The notes: generated by a model not told the origin, from the letters alone. 64,000 nt of DNA from Leptospira sp. WS92.C1 (GCF_040833975.1 NZ_CP162130.1:1996501-2060500), one strand, 5' to 3'. Positions 32,012-44,044 are shown, numbered from the stretch's first letter. Program-made: numbers and translations.

Positions 32012-32045
32012 GTTTGACTTCAAACTAAATATTGAACCGTGTTCA
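32012..32045. promoter_or_regulatory. Two tandem palindromes, candidate repressor operators
   Basis: GTTTGA-CT-TCAAAC (32012-32025) and TGAAC-CGT-GTTCA (32033-32045), centres about 20.5 bp apart. They stand between the divergent fadH-like and DUF1564 genes. The shapes resemble TetR-family operators of fatty-acid regulators. The sequence shows only the palindromes; the regulator is unknown. Confidence 0.35.
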
Positions 32046-32118
32046 GTGGATTTTACCGAAACGGGTGAGCCGTCGGAATCGTTAAAATTTCATTTTGAAA
32101 GGCAAATTTGATTTTTTT

Positions 32119-32700
32119 ATGGAAATCTTTTCCGCGCTTTGTCTGGGAAGAACCGCTTTGGGTATGGAAATTCTTTCACTGGATTCCGAAAGGAAAATCG
32201 AATCGGCTTTGATTGAGGGAGGAATCGGAATCGATTCGATTTTGATCCCTCTTTCGTACTGGAATGATTTAGACTTGGTTGAAAGGAAGCTTCTTTCGAA
32301 AAAGTTACCGTATCTTTTGCGACGATATACGAAGTATGTCGCTTCGATGAAAAGGCTTTATTGGAGAGCGGGTAAGATCAAATACAACTGGGGTGTTGGA
32401 AAAATGAAGAAGATGAGCATCCGGGTGAATACGGGGGCTTGGGCGATGTTGGGTGCTTTGGCTGCCGCGCACGGGGTGTCGAGATGTTTTATGTTTAATT
32501 ATTTGCTTTGGCTGGATGATATTGGGGTGGGAGATTCTATTGTAGAAACTGTAAACCTAGGAGTTCCTAGATTTCATGGGGTTTACAGAATGATCTGGAC
32601 TCTCAATTTACAAGAAAATCGAATTATCAGAGAATTCAACTTCGATCCAAATCCAATGACAGACCAATCTCCCTATCATTTGCACAGGCACCCAACGTAA
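32119..32700 (+). CDS. DUF1564 family protein (Leptospira-type)
   Basis: About 193 residues from ATG 32119; an in-frame TTG at 32095 and an ATG at 32164 are alternatives, as no site has a good ribosome-binding sequence. The core, KIESALIEGGIGIDSILIPLSYWNDL followed by KLPYLLRRYTKYVASMKR and a central helix MSIRVNTGAWAMLGALAAAHGVSRCFMFNYLLWLD, is how I remember DUF1564, a family expanded in Leptospira. The region KKMSIRVNTGAW could be a ribbon-helix-helix-like DNA-binding fold; this is a guess. Function unknown. The gene is a useful taxonomic marker for the window. Confidence 0.75.
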   Translation: MEIFSALCLGRTALGMEILSLDSERKIESALIEGGIGIDSILIPLSYWNDLDLVERKLLSKKLPYLLRRYTKYVASMKRLYWRAGKIKYNWGVGKMKKMSIRVNTGAWAMLGALAAAHGVSRCFMFNYLLWLDDIGVGDSIVETVNLGVPRFHGVYRMIWTLNLQENRIIREFNFDPNPMTDQSPYHLHRHPT

Positions 32701-32702
32701 AA

Positions 32703-34214
32703 TCACAGTCGATTGAGGGCCGAAATGTATGCTCTCGAACAGGCCTCCATGATATCCGTCGAACTTCCTTTACCAACGACCCTATCTCCCTTGTATTCAA
32801 GGGTAACGGAAGCTTCCGCCATAGCATCTTGGCCTTCGGTAACCGGAGAAATTACGAGTCTGGAAACTTCAGGATCCATACCGGTCGTTTTTTGGATCGC
32901 TTTGTAAATTGCATCTACCGGACCGTCACCGGTAGCGGATTCTTCTCGAACATGACCGTCGATAGAAATTCTGACGCCGGCGGTTGGGGTGCTTTTGGTT
33001 CCTGTGGAAACAGTAAAGCCCTCGAGTTGATAACGATCCCCGGTGGATTTTCGAGTTTCTTCGGAGAACAGGGCACGGATGTCTTCGTCAAAGATTTCTT
33101 TTTTACGATCCGCGATTTCTAAAAATCTTTGATAGCCGGCTTCGAGTTCTTCGGGTTGTGGGTTAAAACCGAGTTTCACGATTCGGTCTTTGAAGCCGGC
33201 GCGACCGCTGTGTCTTCCCAAAACCATTCTGTTGGATGAAAATCCGACGGATTCCGGTTTCATGATTTCGTATGTTTCTCTGTGTTTGATCACACCGTCT
33301 TGGTGAATTCCCGATTCGTGTGCGAACGCGTTTGCACCCACGATGGCTTTGTTAGGTTGAACCAACATTCCTGTGATCGTTTTTACGAGATAGGAAGCAC
33401 GCGCGATTTCTTCGGTTTTGATGAGAGTTTGAATTCCAAGAGTGTCTTTACGGGTTCTCATCGCCATGACCACTTCTTCCATCGCTGTATTTCCGGCTCT
33501 TTCTCCGATTCCGTTGATCGTACATTCGATCTGGCGAGCACCGTTTTGAACCGCTGCAAGAGAATTTGCAGTAGCAAGTCCAAGATCGTTATGACAATGG
33601 GCTGAGAAGATTGCTTTTTCGGATCCTCTCACATTCGTGAGCAAGAATTGAAAAAGATTTCCATATTCCGCAGGAGTTGTATATCCGACTGTGTCCGGGA
33701 TATTGATCGTAGTAGCGCCGGCTTCAATGACCGCTTCGCAAAGTTCTCTCAAAAACTCGGGTTCGGATCTGGTTGCGTCTTCCGGAGAAAATTCAACGTC
33801 GTCCACAAATTCTCTGCAAAGTTTGACGGCTTCGATCGCCATTTTTAAAACTTCTTTGGGTTCCTTTCCGAGTTTGTATTTCATATGAATCGGAGAGGAC
33901 GCGATGAATGTATGAATTCTTTTTCTTTTTGCGGGTTGTAAGGCCTTAGCTGCGGATTCAATATCGGCTTTCATGGCTCTTGCGAGAGCGGCGATGATCG
34001 GTCCTGGCGTTTCTCTTGCGATTCTTTCCACGGCTTGGAATTGGACGGGAGAAGAAACCGGAAATCCGGCCTCGATGATATCAACTTTCATTGTGGAAAG
34101 TTGAGCCGCGATTTCGAGTTTTTCGTTTTCAGTCATTGCTGCTCCGGGACATTGTTCTCCGTCTCGAAGTGTGGTATCAAAAATACGAACGTAATCTTTC
34201 TGATCGATTGCCAT
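32703..34214 (-). CDS. leuA: 2-isopropylmalate synthase
   Basis: 503 residues, catalysing acetyl-CoA + 2-oxoisovalerate to 2-isopropylmalate, the first step of leucine synthesis. FDTTLRDGEQCPG with the metal Asp, HCHNDLGLATANS with the HxH zinc ligands, GIGERAGNT and GANAFAHESGIHQDG are intact. The C-terminal ~120 residues (from YQLEGFTVSTG) form the LeuA dimer regulatory domain that binds leucine. Leptospira also has a related citramalate synthase; this sequence keeps the DTTLRDGEQCPG form of true LeuA rather than the DVTLRDGEQTRG of CimA. ATG 34214 has no close ribosome-binding site. Confidence 0.93.
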   Translation of the reverse strand: MAIDQKDYVRIFDTTLRDGEQCPGAAMTENEKLEIAAQLSTMKVDIIEAGFPVSSPVQFQAVERIARETPGPIIAALARAMKADIESAAKALQPAKRKRIHTFIASSPIHMKYKLGKEPKEVLKMAIEAVKLCREFVDDVEFSPEDATRSEPEFLRELCEAVIEAGATTINIPDTVGYTTPAEYGNLFQFLLTNVRGSEKAIFSAHCHNDLGLATANSLAAVQNGARQIECTINGIGERAGNTAMEEVVMAMRTRKDTLGIQTLIKTEEIARASYLVKTITGMLVQPNKAIVGANAFAHESGIHQDGVIKHRETYEIMKPESVGFSSNRMVLGRHSGRAGFKDRIVKLGFNPQPEELEAGYQRFLEIADRKKEIFDEDIRALFSEETRKSTGDRYQLEGFTVSTGTKSTPTAGVRISIDGHVREESATGDGPVDAIYKAIQKTTGMDPEVSRLVISPVTEGQDAMAEASVTLEYKGDRVVGKGSSTDIMEACSRAYISALNRL

Positions 34215-34282
34215 GGTTTACTCGCAAAAAATTCTTCCTCCAGTTTTTTCGGTTTTACTCATTAGACAACCAATTAAACAGG

Positions 34283-34684
34283 ATGAATCCGCATTCTTCC
34301 AAACCGGAATGCTCCATTGAAAAATCTATGATCCGATTTTACGCATCCAATCTTCAATCCACGGATTGTTCCGTATCTGCGAATTTGTATTCAGAGCTCT
34401 TCGGGCTCAAAATTCTAAAAAGTTCTCAGGCTCATTCCGAAGTCCGCTGGCCAAACGGACAAACTTGGATTTTTAGCAAAGAGTCTCAAAGCTGTCCCGT
34501 GAGTCCAGGAACGGTAACTCTTCAGATCAAAAAAGAACAATGGGAGAATTTGAAAAATCGTCTATTGAGTCGCGGATTTTCCCAAGAAGTCAGAGACCTG
34601 AAATACTGTTCCGTATTAGATCCTTGGATGAATCGAATCTGGTTTTATTTTGAAGGAAGCCGCAACGCAAACCTGATTTTGTGA
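34283..34684 (+). CDS. VOC (glyoxalase/bleomycin-resistance fold)-like protein
   Basis: 133 residues from ATG 34283. RFYASNLQSTDCSVSANLYSELFGLKIL reads like the first VOC betaalphabeta unit, and EVRWPNGQTWIFSKES and VLDPWMNRIWFYFEG like its later strands. The usual metal ligands (His/Glu) are not obvious, so it may be a binding or degenerate member. The ATG at 34328 is an alternative start. Divergent from leuA by about 68 bp. Family call is tentative. Confidence 0.55.
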   Translation: MNPHSSKPECSIEKSMIRFYASNLQSTDCSVSANLYSELFGLKILKSSQAHSEVRWPNGQTWIFSKESQSCPVSPGTVTLQIKKEQWENLKNRLLSRGFSQEVRDLKYCSVLDPWMNRIWFYFEGSRNANLIL

Positions 34685-34743
34685 GGTAAGGGTTATCCTT
34701 TTAGACAAATCAACGGCGTTCAGGAATAAAATTTAGAAAAAAA

Positions 34744-34762
34744 GGATTCGATTTTGGAATCC
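34744..34762. terminator. Possible bidirectional terminator between converging genes
   Basis: GGATTC / GAATCC 6-bp stem with a 7-base loop, A-rich on the left and T-rich on the right (ATTTTGACTTTTT). It lies in the 133-bp gap where the VOC-like gene and the YhhQ gene converge. Stem is short, so moderate support. Confidence 0.45.
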
Positions 34763-34817
34763 ATTTTGACTTTTTCGAAAAATGCTTTTTAAGGGGGACT
34801 TCAAGTCCGGCCCAAAA

Positions 34818-35564
34818 CTAACTTTTACGGTAAGAATCCTTTTCGCCCGGAGAAATCGGTTCCACGTTGGATCGACCTTCGTCCATCGCGGACTGAATCA
34901 TCACTTCTGCGTTCGCTCCCAAATACCAATCGATTGTTTTGTGGGCTGCGTAGATCAGGGGAGTAATTGCGATCGCGACCCCGCATTTGTAGATAAAATT
35001 GTTCGTGGATATTTGATTGAGTTCTTGAAATGTGAGTTTCCCTCCGCTCAGAGCGATATAGATTACTACAAAAGAATCCACGAGCTGAGAAACGATGGTA
35101 GAACCCGTGGCCCTCAACCAGATATACTTGTTCTTGGTTTTGACCCGAATGAAGTGAAAGATCTGAATATCGATGAGTTGTCCGATAAGATAGGCGACGA
35201 TTGAGCCCACGATGACCTTTCCCGAGTTTGAAAATACAACGTTAAAGGAATGATCGTCTACGGGAGAATTGGTCGCTGCAGGAATCGACATGTCCAGCAT
35301 CAGCAAGAAATAGGCGACAAAGATCATCACCATTCCCACAAGAGTCGTAAAACGAACTCCTTTTCGGCCGTAATACTCGTTTAAAAGATCCGTTATGATA
35401 AATGTCACCGGAAACGGAATCACACCCAAGGTCAGAGTAAAACCGAAGGAGACAAAAAGTTTGGAACCTGTGACTTCCGCTAAGATCAAGAATGTTAGAA
35501 AGAATGCGTTGAGAACGATCAATAATTTCAAGGGTCTGGAAAGAGGCATAAGCGGTTTTTTCAC
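34818..35564 (-). CDS. Queuosine precursor transporter (YhhQ/VUT family)
   Basis: 248 residues, about six membrane helices. Family hallmarks: VTGSKLF near the start, GVIPFPVTFIITDLLNEYYGRKG, and RATGSTIVSQLVDSFVVIYIA. YhhQ imports queuine or preQ bases for tRNA queuosine synthesis. A Tgt enzyme lies ~13 kb away in this window, so both salvage steps are present. Start is GTG 35564 with GGGGGAA just before it; the spacing is short, and ATG 35549 is an alternative. A C-terminal tail of ~25 residues is cytoplasmic. Confidence 0.88.
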   Translation of the reverse strand: MKKPLMPLSRPLKLLIVLNAFFLTFLILAEVTGSKLFVSFGFTLTLGVIPFPVTFIITDLLNEYYGRKGVRFTTLVGMVMIFVAYFLLMLDMSIPAATNSPVDDHSFNVVFSNSGKVIVGSIVAYLIGQLIDIQIFHFIRVKTKNKYIWLRATGSTIVSQLVDSFVVIYIALSGGKLTFQELNQISTNNFIYKCGVAIAITPLIYAAHKTIDWYLGANAEVMIQSAMDEGRSNVEPISPGEKDSYRKS

Positions 35565-35574
35565 TTCCCCCTGA

Positions 35575-35607
<33 letters not shown>

Positions 35608-35710
35608 GTCTTAACTCTTCTAAATCTCTGGAAGGGGGTTCTAAAATTCGATTCTCAGGAAACTTCTTTATTTTCTCCGGTTTTGATTCGATAATAAGAC
35701 AGTAATATCA

Positions 35711-37336
35711 ATGGCACACGAACAAGAAGACAAACACAATCTCCCGGTAGGCCTAACACAACCGGTTCCATTTCAGAGAAATTCTGAACCTAAAAAGAAA
35801 ATCCTATTTTACTCTTTAGCATGGTTTTTACTTTCGATTTTTTCATTTTCATTGGGAATCAATCTTCTGAAAAAAGATCGTTCCACACTTGCAGGTCAAT
35901 CCGAAGCGGTTCGCGCGAGTTCCGTAGGAATTCTGAGCGGAATCCAGGATTTGTTTTTTCCAAATAAACCCGTAAGCCAAACTGAAACATCTCATTCTGC
36001 TCCTGAATCGAATTCCGGATTTTTCTCTTTTGCAAAGGAAGACGGAGAAATGCCGGAAGCGACTTTGATTTCAAAAGCGGATGAAAATACCGCTTTTCGC
36101 GCTTCTACCTGGTTTTCCGATTATGAGGCGATGAAAAAAACGGTTCATCTCTACAACGAGATTCATCCTTTTATTTATGGGATGAAAGGTCGCGAGACAA
36201 ACAACGGAGATCTTTATTCCAGTTGGGGAAGCACTCAAAAACACGAACGTGTTGCGGAACTCAAAAAGCTCAATCCGAATGTAAAGATCATTCCTACCAT
36301 CTTTCGCTGGGAAAATAAATACGAAAAGATTTCCGAAAATATCGGGATGAACGGACGTAACGATATCCGCGACAAACATCTTTCCAACATTCTTTATGAA
36401 TTGGATACATACGGTTATGACGGAATCGATATCGACTACGAAGGGATGAGCTGCGAGAAAAAAGAAAAGTTCGAAGAATTCATCGTAATCCTTTCCAAAG
36501 AAGTTCATAAACGCGGAAAAATTTTATCCGTCGCGGTTCACCCAAAAACAGCCGCTAAAAAGGAAACTTTTAAGGCCTGCAAGGGTTTGAAGGAAAAGAT
36601 CAAGATGGATTACGCCGAAAATTGGAGAGGGCCGATGACTCATGACTATGCCTTTCTCGCAAAACACGCGGATCGCATTAAGATTATGGCATATGAATTG
36701 CATCCTCGTAAATACAGAAACCCAGGTCCGGGACCGCAAGCTCCGAATGTCTGGATCAAAAGCATCATAGAATACGCAAAAGCTAGAGTTCCATCCCATC
36801 AGTTGTATATGGCGATTCCCACTTATGGTTACGACTGGGCTCTCAATTGTAATTCAAAGATTAAGTCCGTTTATTATCAGGACGCGGTCCGCAAAAAGGA
36901 TCTTGGGATTCACAGACAGCCGACAAACATCGATCAGATTGTCGCCAATACAAAAAATTCCAGTTCTTGGACCAATCTTTCCAAGTTTTCCTATGTTCAT
37001 AGCGGAAAGACATACGAAGATCCGAGTATCTGGTATAAATCCGAAGGTTGCGATCGAGTTGCGTTTTATATGAATCGAAAAGCCTTTGAAGACAAAATGA
37101 GCTTGCTGAGACAATACGATCTGGGCGGTTTTTCTTTTTGGCAGTTGATCAGTGATAACGATCCAGGAATCAACGACTATCTAGAACTATTAGTTTCTAA
37201 TAAACTTCCACCGGTTGAAAAAATCAAAGAACCGGCAATCGATCCGAATGCGCCTGCAACGGATACTCAAACCGCGCCGGAAGAAGCAAAGGCAGATACG
37301 AAACACGCGGAGAAAGTTGCCAGAAAACAAGGTTAA
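35711..37336 (+). CDS. Membrane-anchored GH18 glycoside hydrolase (YaaH/SleL-like)
   Basis: 541 residues. One transmembrane helix (about residues 30-50, FYSLAWFLLSIFSFSLGINL) anchors an extracytoplasmic catalytic domain. After a ~60-residue linker a GH18 barrel begins (HPFIYGMKGRE), with strands PNVKIIPTIFRW, the catalytic DGIDIDYE (Glu near 243), IKIMAYELHP and MAIPTYGYDW. GH18 enzymes of YaaH/SleL type cut N-acetylglucosamine-containing polymers such as peptidoglycan, so a role in wall remodelling is likely; chitin is a possible alternative. The C-terminal 35 residues are Pro/Ala/Glu-rich and probably disordered. The last 20 bp overlap the tsaC start. Confidence 0.85.
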   Translation: MAHEQEDKHNLPVGLTQPVPFQRNSEPKKKILFYSLAWFLLSIFSFSLGINLLKKDRSTLAGQSEAVRASSVGILSGIQDLFFPNKPVSQTETSHSAPESNSGFFSFAKEDGEMPEATLISKADENTAFRASTWFSDYEAMKKTVHLYNEIHPFIYGMKGRETNNGDLYSSWGSTQKHERVAELKKLNPNVKIIPTIFRWENKYEKISENIGMNGRNDIRDKHLSNILYELDTYGYDGIDIDYEGMSCEKKEKFEEFIVILSKEVHKRGKILSVAVHPKTAAKKETFKACKGLKEKIKMDYAENWRGPMTHDYAFLAKHADRIKIMAYELHPRKYRNPGPGPQAPNVWIKSIIEYAKARVPSHQLYMAIPTYGYDWALNCNSKIKSVYYQDAVRKKDLGIHRQPTNIDQIVANTKNSSSWTNLSKFSYVHSGKTYEDPSIWYKSEGCDRVAFYMNRKAFEDKMSLLRQYDLGGFSFWQLISDNDPGINDYLELLVSNKLPPVEKIKEPAIDPNAPATDTQTAPEEAKADTKHAEKVARKQG

Positions 37337-38261
37337 CACTCTCATCACAGATTCTCCTCAGGAAGCGGCTCGGATTCTGCTCAGAGGAGGACTCGTTATC
37401 TTTCCCACCGAGACTGTTTACGGAATCGGAGCCTCGGCTTTTCATCATTCCGCGTGTAAACGAATCTACGATGTCAAAAAACGTCCTATGGACAATCCTC
37501 TGATCCTTCATGTGGAAAACATCACTTCTCTTAGGGTTTGTGCGTTAGTCGAAACAGAGGGTGATCTTGTCTTTCAAAAATTTTCACCGGGTCCGATCAC
37601 AGGTATTTTTCCAAAACACAATCAGGATTTGTTTACCGCGGGTTTGAAAACGGTTGCCGTAAGAATTCCATCCAATCCGACTGCGAGAGAATTTTTAGAA
37701 GCCTGCGGGGTTCCTGTCGCCGCTCCCTCGGCAAACCTTTCCGGCAAACCTTCTTTAACAAAATTGGAATATATCTTGGAGGAATTTTCGGGCAAGGTGG
37801 ATTGTATTCTCCAAGGAGAAGAACCGCGAATTGGAATCGAATCCACCGTGATCGACTTTACAGAGGATCCGCCCGTTCTTTTACGTCCGGGTTTTGTGGA
37901 TCAAAAGGATTTGTTTTCCGTTCTTCCCAATTTAAGAATTTTAAATACGTTAGACGAAATTGCCGAGTCTCCCAGAAGTCCCGGATTGAAATATCGACAC
38001 TACGCCCCGAGTTGCAAGGTGGTTCTTGCGGATTCTTTACAATCAGCACCCCAATCCGTCGCTCAGATCGGTTTTACTTTTTTTTTAAATTCGATCTATC
38101 AGGTTCGGGTTTCTTCCAACGAGGAATATATGAAATTCTTATATTCGTTTTTTGTGGAATGTGATCGCCGGAAGATTGCGGAGGCTTGGTGTGAAATTCC
38201 GAAAGAAGGGAGGGGCCGCGAAGCCCTTCTGAATCGGATTTCGAAAGCGGTCGCTAAATGA
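37317..38261 (+). CDS. Threonylcarbamoyl-AMP synthase (TsaC/Sua5/YrdC)
   Basis: 314 residues from TTG 37317, which has GGAG four to five bases upstream and overlaps the preceding gene by 20 bp. An extended frame further upstream is rejected as shadow sequence. FPTETVYGIGASAF, KKRPMDNPLILHV, GPITGIFPK, RIPSNPTAREFLEACGVPVAAPSANLSG and IESTVIDF are the YrdC/Sua5 motifs. The C-terminal ~110 residues (from SPRSPGLKYRHYAPS) match the Sua5 linker and extra domain, so it is the Sua5-type long form. It makes threonylcarbamoyl-AMP from threonine, bicarbonate and ATP for t6A37 of tRNA. Confidence 0.93.
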   Translation: MPENKVNTLITDSPQEAARILLRGGLVIFPTETVYGIGASAFHHSACKRIYDVKKRPMDNPLILHVENITSLRVCALVETEGDLVFQKFSPGPITGIFPKHNQDLFTAGLKTVAVRIPSNPTAREFLEACGVPVAAPSANLSGKPSLTKLEYILEEFSGKVDCILQGEEPRIGIESTVIDFTEDPPVLLRPGFVDQKDLFSVLPNLRILNTLDEIAESPRSPGLKYRHYAPSCKVVLADSLQSAPQSVAQIGFTFFLNSIYQVRVSSNEEYMKFLYSFFVECDRRKIAEAWCEIPKEGRGREALLNRISKAVAK

Positions 38262-38263
38262 TC

Positions 38264-40018
38264 CTAACCTTGTTTCCAAAAATTGGAATTGAATAAGGAT
38301 TCTGCATCCGAAAAAAGAAATTTCTTTTTGAGAGAATCGTTCGGTTTTATCGAAATCGAATTCCATTCTTCCGATGAAATCAGATTTTTTCCGGAAAACA
38401 TAAAATTCGCTAAGAATCCAGGTTTGAGAGATCTTAAAAAACTCTGAAACGTAAACAGGGTGGGCAGATATCGGAGTTGAACTTTTTCCGCTTTGAGCTC
38501 CTTTTTAATATCCTCCACGATTCCCAAAAGATCGGTGATGGAATCGATCATCTTTTCTTTTAAAAATTGACTGGCGGTAAAAACTTTTCCTTGTCCGTAT
38601 TTTTGATCGAGAGTGGAAATTTCGATCTTGCGCGCATCCGCAACCCGTTTGTAAAAGAGTCCTTCCGATTCTTTGATTTCACGTTCCATCAATTTTTTGG
38701 ATTCGGGATGAATGGGGCCATATTCTGAAAGAATATCTCTGTATTTATAAAATCCCACCCTGTCTTTGGTGACGCCTAACTTAGAATACAGATTTTTCAA
38801 ATCCATTCTCATGGAGATACTTCCAATGCTTCCCACGATGCTGTAAGGAGAAGAATAGATTTTAGAAGCGGCGCAGGAAAGATAATATCCTCCGCTTGCG
38901 GAAACGTTTTGCACATAGGCATAGATCGGTTTCTTTTTTCCTAACTTTAGAATTTCCTGATAGAGCAATTCGGATACGAACGCGGAACCTCCGGGTGAAT
39001 CCACTTCCAAAATCACGGCCTTGATCGAAATTTCTTCTTTCAGCTCCTTGAGTGCTTCTTTGACCGCGTGATACGAAATTCCTTCCGTTTTACCTTCCCC
39101 TTTGCCCAAAGTATCGTGATGAATGTTTCCTTTGAGCGGAAGAATCGCAATGATCGGCTCCTTACCGGAAAGTATTTTAAAATTTTTGAATTTAGAAAAT
39201 CGAATTAGAGAAGAAAAATCGAGTTCTTTGGTGGTCGGTTTTTGCTTTTCTTCCGATTCTTGGTAGCCGTCGTAGAGAAAATTCTCTCTGAAATCCTCTT
39301 CGTTCAAAAATTCGTCGATAAACTTTCGATTTTTTAGAACTCTTGCGGACAAGAACGGTTCGGAAAACGTTTTTAATGCAAAGCCCGTATGACGTTTGAA
39401 TAATTCTTCCAAGTCTTGGGTCATTTGTTTGAGAAGCGAATTGAGATTCTCTTTTGCTTTTGGTGAAAACTTATCCCTTTGAAAGGATTCGCCAAAGGAT
39501 TTATAAGGTCCGCTCTGAAAGGTTTCCACCTTGACTCCCCATTTTTTTCCAGCATTTCCGAAGAAAAAAGATTCTGCAGACGGAAGCACCGGAAAAAATT
39601 CGGAGGCATCCGAGCTAAATCGGCGGTTGCAAATTCCCAAAAGAAAGAGAGTTTTCAGTCCTCCGGTGAGCGCGAATCCTTCCAAAACGATTCCGGATTC
39701 TTTGAGAATTTGCAGTCTTTCCGCGATGCTTAGGGTTTCTCCGAATCCATATTCGGGTTGTTGGATCAAAATGGAGATTTTTTTCAATTTCGGAATTTGA
39801 GAAAGAAGTTTTAGCTCCAAGAGAAAGTCGGTGAAAAAAACATCCTCTTCTTTGGAAGAGATCAATCTCATAAAAAAAGATTTGCGATAGCTGGAAAACT
39901 CGGACGGAATTTCCAAAAAGTAGTGATTGCCTCGAAAGAATCGCAATCGAATCCAACGGATCATTTGAAAAAAAAGACGAACGGGTAAAAATACGATTTT
40001 GAAAAAATTTCGAAACAT
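38264..40018 (-). CDS. sppA: Signal peptide peptidase SppA (S49, two-domain form)
   Basis: 584 residues, long E. coli-type SppA with two S49 halves. The N-terminal half provides the general base in SGPYKSFGESF, equivalent to the catalytic Lys; the C-terminal half provides the nucleophile in VSASGGYYLSCAA. VDSPGGSAFVSE and VGSIGSISMRMD are also present. A hydrophobic N-terminus anchors it to the inner membrane. It degrades cleaved signal peptides. Its 3' end is 2 bp from tsaC, convergent, with no gap for a terminator. Confidence 0.9.
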   Translation of the reverse strand: MFRNFFKIVFLPVRLFFQMIRWIRLRFFRGNHYFLEIPSEFSSYRKSFFMRLISSKEEDVFFTDFLLELKLLSQIPKLKKISILIQQPEYGFGETLSIAERLQILKESGIVLEGFALTGGLKTLFLLGICNRRFSSDASEFFPVLPSAESFFFGNAGKKWGVKVETFQSGPYKSFGESFQRDKFSPKAKENLNSLLKQMTQDLEELFKRHTGFALKTFSEPFLSARVLKNRKFIDEFLNEEDFRENFLYDGYQESEEKQKPTTKELDFSSLIRFSKFKNFKILSGKEPIIAILPLKGNIHHDTLGKGEGKTEGISYHAVKEALKELKEEISIKAVILEVDSPGGSAFVSELLYQEILKLGKKKPIYAYVQNVSASGGYYLSCAASKIYSSPYSIVGSIGSISMRMDLKNLYSKLGVTKDRVGFYKYRDILSEYGPIHPESKKLMEREIKESEGLFYKRVADARKIEISTLDQKYGQGKVFTASQFLKEKMIDSITDLLGIVEDIKKELKAEKVQLRYLPTLFTFQSFLRSLKPGFLANFMFSGKNLISSEEWNSISIKPNDSLKKKFLFSDAESLFNSNFWKQG

Positions 40019-40106
40019 GTAAGCCAGTTTGAGGACTGGATTCTTTCGGAAAAAGAAGAATTTGTTTTAGGAAAGGAGTTTTCAGATTTTAGGAAGCGTA
40101 AAATTC

Positions 40107-42966
<2,860 letters not shown>

Positions 42967-42976
42967 GTGAGGTTTT

Positions 42977-44044
42977 ATGACTCTAAAAGAATTTTTAATC
43001 TCCTTACCACCCGATGAGCATCGGGATGTATTTAGAAATTCACTTCCGTATTTGGTAAAGGAAGGATACTTCGAGGCGATCGGCGGAGGTTCCTTTTTTG
43101 AATTTCATAAAAAAATCTTCGCACTCGGTTCGTATCCGAGAGGGATCGGGATCGGAATCGCCCTGATGGCGCAGACAAACGTCGCCGGCAGAATTTTAAA
43201 ATTTGTTTCGGACGGATTTTTAAATGAATCCGAAACCGACAAAACGTTTCAAAAAGAAAACACGATTCTCTTTATCAAAGAGATTATGGAAGGGGTAAGA
43301 TCCGGAAAAAACATCATTTCGATGGGTGTAAGCGAGCCGGGTTGGAAGGGAAGAATTTCGAATATCGTCACCGAATACAAATTGGAAAACGGAACGATCC
43401 ATCTGAGTCTGAACAAATCCTTTTTGACAAATGGGGCCAATTGCAACGGATTTTTGATCGTGGCAAAATCCCCGCAAGAATCGTATGACGTGATCTATAT
43501 TCCCTTGGACACACCCGGATTGGAAATCGAAAATTTTGATCTGGACTATGCAAAGGAGGCTACACATTGCAGACTCAAGGGAACGGATCTTACTTTTCCG
43601 GAAAGGAATCTGATCTTTTTGAATTATGAAAACTTTGCTCCCGAAATTCATCTTTCAGAAATGCTGTCCGCCTCCGCTCTTTTTTGCGGTTATGTGGATT
43701 TAATTTTAAGAACTTTTTTGAAGGAAAAACGAAAGTCCTTGGATCAGAGTGTGGCGGCGAAAATCATTGACATTCAACAATTGTTATATTCTAAAATACT
43801 GGAAATTTCCAAACGAAAAGATGAGGATCCGAATTTTAGAATGGAGGAAGTTCATCCTTACGGATACGAGACCTCCTTGGATCTGATCCATTCCTGGCTC
43901 ATCGAAACCGTCAACGAAACCGAGCTGACCCAGATGTTTCCGGATATCGGATTGTTTTATTCGATTCATCCCGGGAAATTGCCCGTTTATCAAAAAAATA
44001 GTTTGAAAAAAATCCGAGCTCTTCGCGAATTCAAAACCGACTAA
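42977..44044 (+). CDS. Acyl-CoA dehydrogenase-like protein (possibly inactive)
   Basis: 355 residues. GVSEPGWKGRISNIVTEY, a strand KLENGTIHLSLNKSFLTNG and IPLDTPGLEIENF fit the middle beta-domain of acyl-CoA dehydrogenases (there SEPGGGSD, GSKTFITNG, DTPGL). The N-terminal helices (GIGIGIALMAQTNVAGRIL) and the C-terminal helical part (SASALFCGYVDLILRTFLKE) are in the right order. The flavin-binding SEPGGGSD is changed to SEPGWKGR, and the usual GGxGY/catalytic-Glu C-terminus is not visible, so it may have lost dehydrogenase activity. It starts 10 bp after uvrA and is probably cotranscribed. Fold is moderately supported; function unknown. Confidence 0.55.
   Translation: MTLKEFLISLPPDEHRDVFRNSLPYLVKEGYFEAIGGGSFFEFHKKIFALGSYPRGIGIGIALMAQTNVAGRILKFVSDGFLNESETDKTFQKENTILFIKEIMEGVRSGKNIISMGVSEPGWKGRISNIVTEYKLENGTIHLSLNKSFLTNGANCNGFLIVAKSPQESYDVIYIPLDTPGLEIENFDLDYAKEATHCRLKGTDLTFPERNLIFLNYENFAPEIHLSEMLSASALFCGYVDLILRTFLKEKRKSLDQSVAAKIIDIQQLLYSKILEISKRKDEDPNFRMEEVHPYGYETSLDLIHSWLIETVNETELTQMFPDIGLFYSIHPGKLPVYQKNSLKKIRALREFKTD

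Noticed and set aside
34796..34808. GGACTT-C-AAGTCC palindrome
   Set aside because: Short, with a one-base loop, and at the very end of the yhhQ gap; likely chance.
37215..37316. Upstream part of the Sua5 reading frame
   Set aside because: Lys/Arg-rich shadow of the Glu/Ala-rich tail of the GH18 gene; the TTG at 37317 has a ribosome-binding site.
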